Source: JAAYCB01 sp012744395
Lineage (GTDB): Bacteria > Planctomycetota > Planctomycetia > Pirellulales > Thermoguttaceae
Assembly (NCBI GenBank): GCA_028703175.1
Contig: JAQVNJ010000030.1
Coordinates: 1 to 50,936, forward strand
Direction of reading: 5' to 3'
Length of the DNA stretch: 50,936 bases
How positions within the stretch are numbered: the first letter of the stretch is position 1; each line of letters opens with the position of its first letter. A model generated the notes under the pieces. It did not search any database. It was not told where the DNA came from and was given only the letters and a program-made list of their open reading frames with translations. This document shows positions 50,768-50,936 of this stretch, one piece after another. Made by a program: the position numbers and the translations under genes.

Positions 50768-50936
50768 GTGAACACCGACATACAAGCCGACAGGATCGCA
50801 CAACAAGAGCGGTTCGCGTTCGGAGCCAATTGGCGGTCGTTTCTTCAGACCCTGGACGACCAGCGGATCGAAAACGCCGAGGCCTCCCTGCGGCGGTTGC
50901 TGGCAGTGGACGATCTGGCGGGCAGTTCGTTTCTGG
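50768..50936 (+). CDS. N-terminus of a probable class I SAM-dependent methyltransferase (cut by window edge)
   Basis: From GTG 50768 the frame is open to the end (56 codons). RFAFGANWRSFLQTLDDQRI and SLRRLLAVDDLAGSSFL resemble the lead-in to the SAM-binding motif I of class I methyltransferases (FAFGxNWxxFL...LxGkxFLD.G). The glycine motif itself is beyond the window. The ribosome-binding site (GAGAG) is weak, so the start is tentative. Confidence 0.65.
   Translation, partial: MNTDIQADRIAQQERFAFGANWRSFLQTLDDQRIENAEASLRRLLAVDDLAGSSFL

Overview
The window is high-GC bacterial DNA that reads as a planctomycete, most likely of the Pirellulales type. The lineage signs are two DUF1559 pseudopilin-like proteins, a giant surface protein with the planctomycete extracellular sorting motif (LEPLEIRAMLS), Tat-exported Gfo/Idh/MocA oxidoreductases, DUF6807 and ThuA-like proteins, a transmembrane Ser/Thr kinase, and dispersed short repeats with the core ACCCGACGCGTAAGCGAGG. 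No rRNA, tRNA, CRISPR array or transposase was seen.

Layout. 1-7.6 kb is housekeeping: the 3' end of an unrecognised gene, ftsK and truB on the minus strand, then a membrane Ser/Thr kinase whose end overlaps hemB. 7.9-17.2 kb is a sugar/polysaccharide catabolic region: two Tat-exported Gfo/Idh/MocA oxidoreductases, a truncated ThuA-like remnant, a lactate permease family transporter, then a plus-strand run of oxidoreductase, SGNH hydrolase, heparinase II/III-like lyase and DUF6807 protein.

17.3-34.7 kb is the centrepiece, a minus-strand type VI secretion (T6SS) locus. In transcription order it is tssK, tssL, a short tssM, a gap with a long inverted repeat, a 130-aa unknown gene, a FliA/WhiG-like sigma factor, tssA, tssB, tssC1, tssC2, tagJ, tssE, tssF, tssG and clpV/tssH. 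Most neighbours overlap or nearly touch. The locus departs from the textbook form in several ways. TssM stops six residues after its third membrane segment, so the whole periplasmic domain is missing, and its P-loop is degenerate. No tssJ, hcp, vgrG or PAAR gene is present. There are two TssC paralogues. A dedicated sigma factor with a coupled small protein lies inside the locus.

Divergent from tssK is a 1489-aa membrane-anchored protein with a caspase-like fold that keeps the histidine but has glycine where the catalytic cysteine should be. It is followed by a 1536-aa surface protein whose N-terminus carries two DTGA motifs, like a two-lobed aspartic peptidase, followed by Calx-beta-like and Ig-like repeats. 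Both could work with the T6SS at the cell surface, but that is inference from position only.

44.4-46.8 kb holds an opine-dehydrogenase-family gene followed by alanine dehydrogenase, behind a plausible sigma-70-type promoter. 47-50 kb is a duplicated DUF1559/lipoprotein gene pair in which the second lipoprotein gene has decayed. The window ends in the start of a probable SAM-dependent methyltransferase gene, after about 800 bases of repeat-bearing intergenic DNA.
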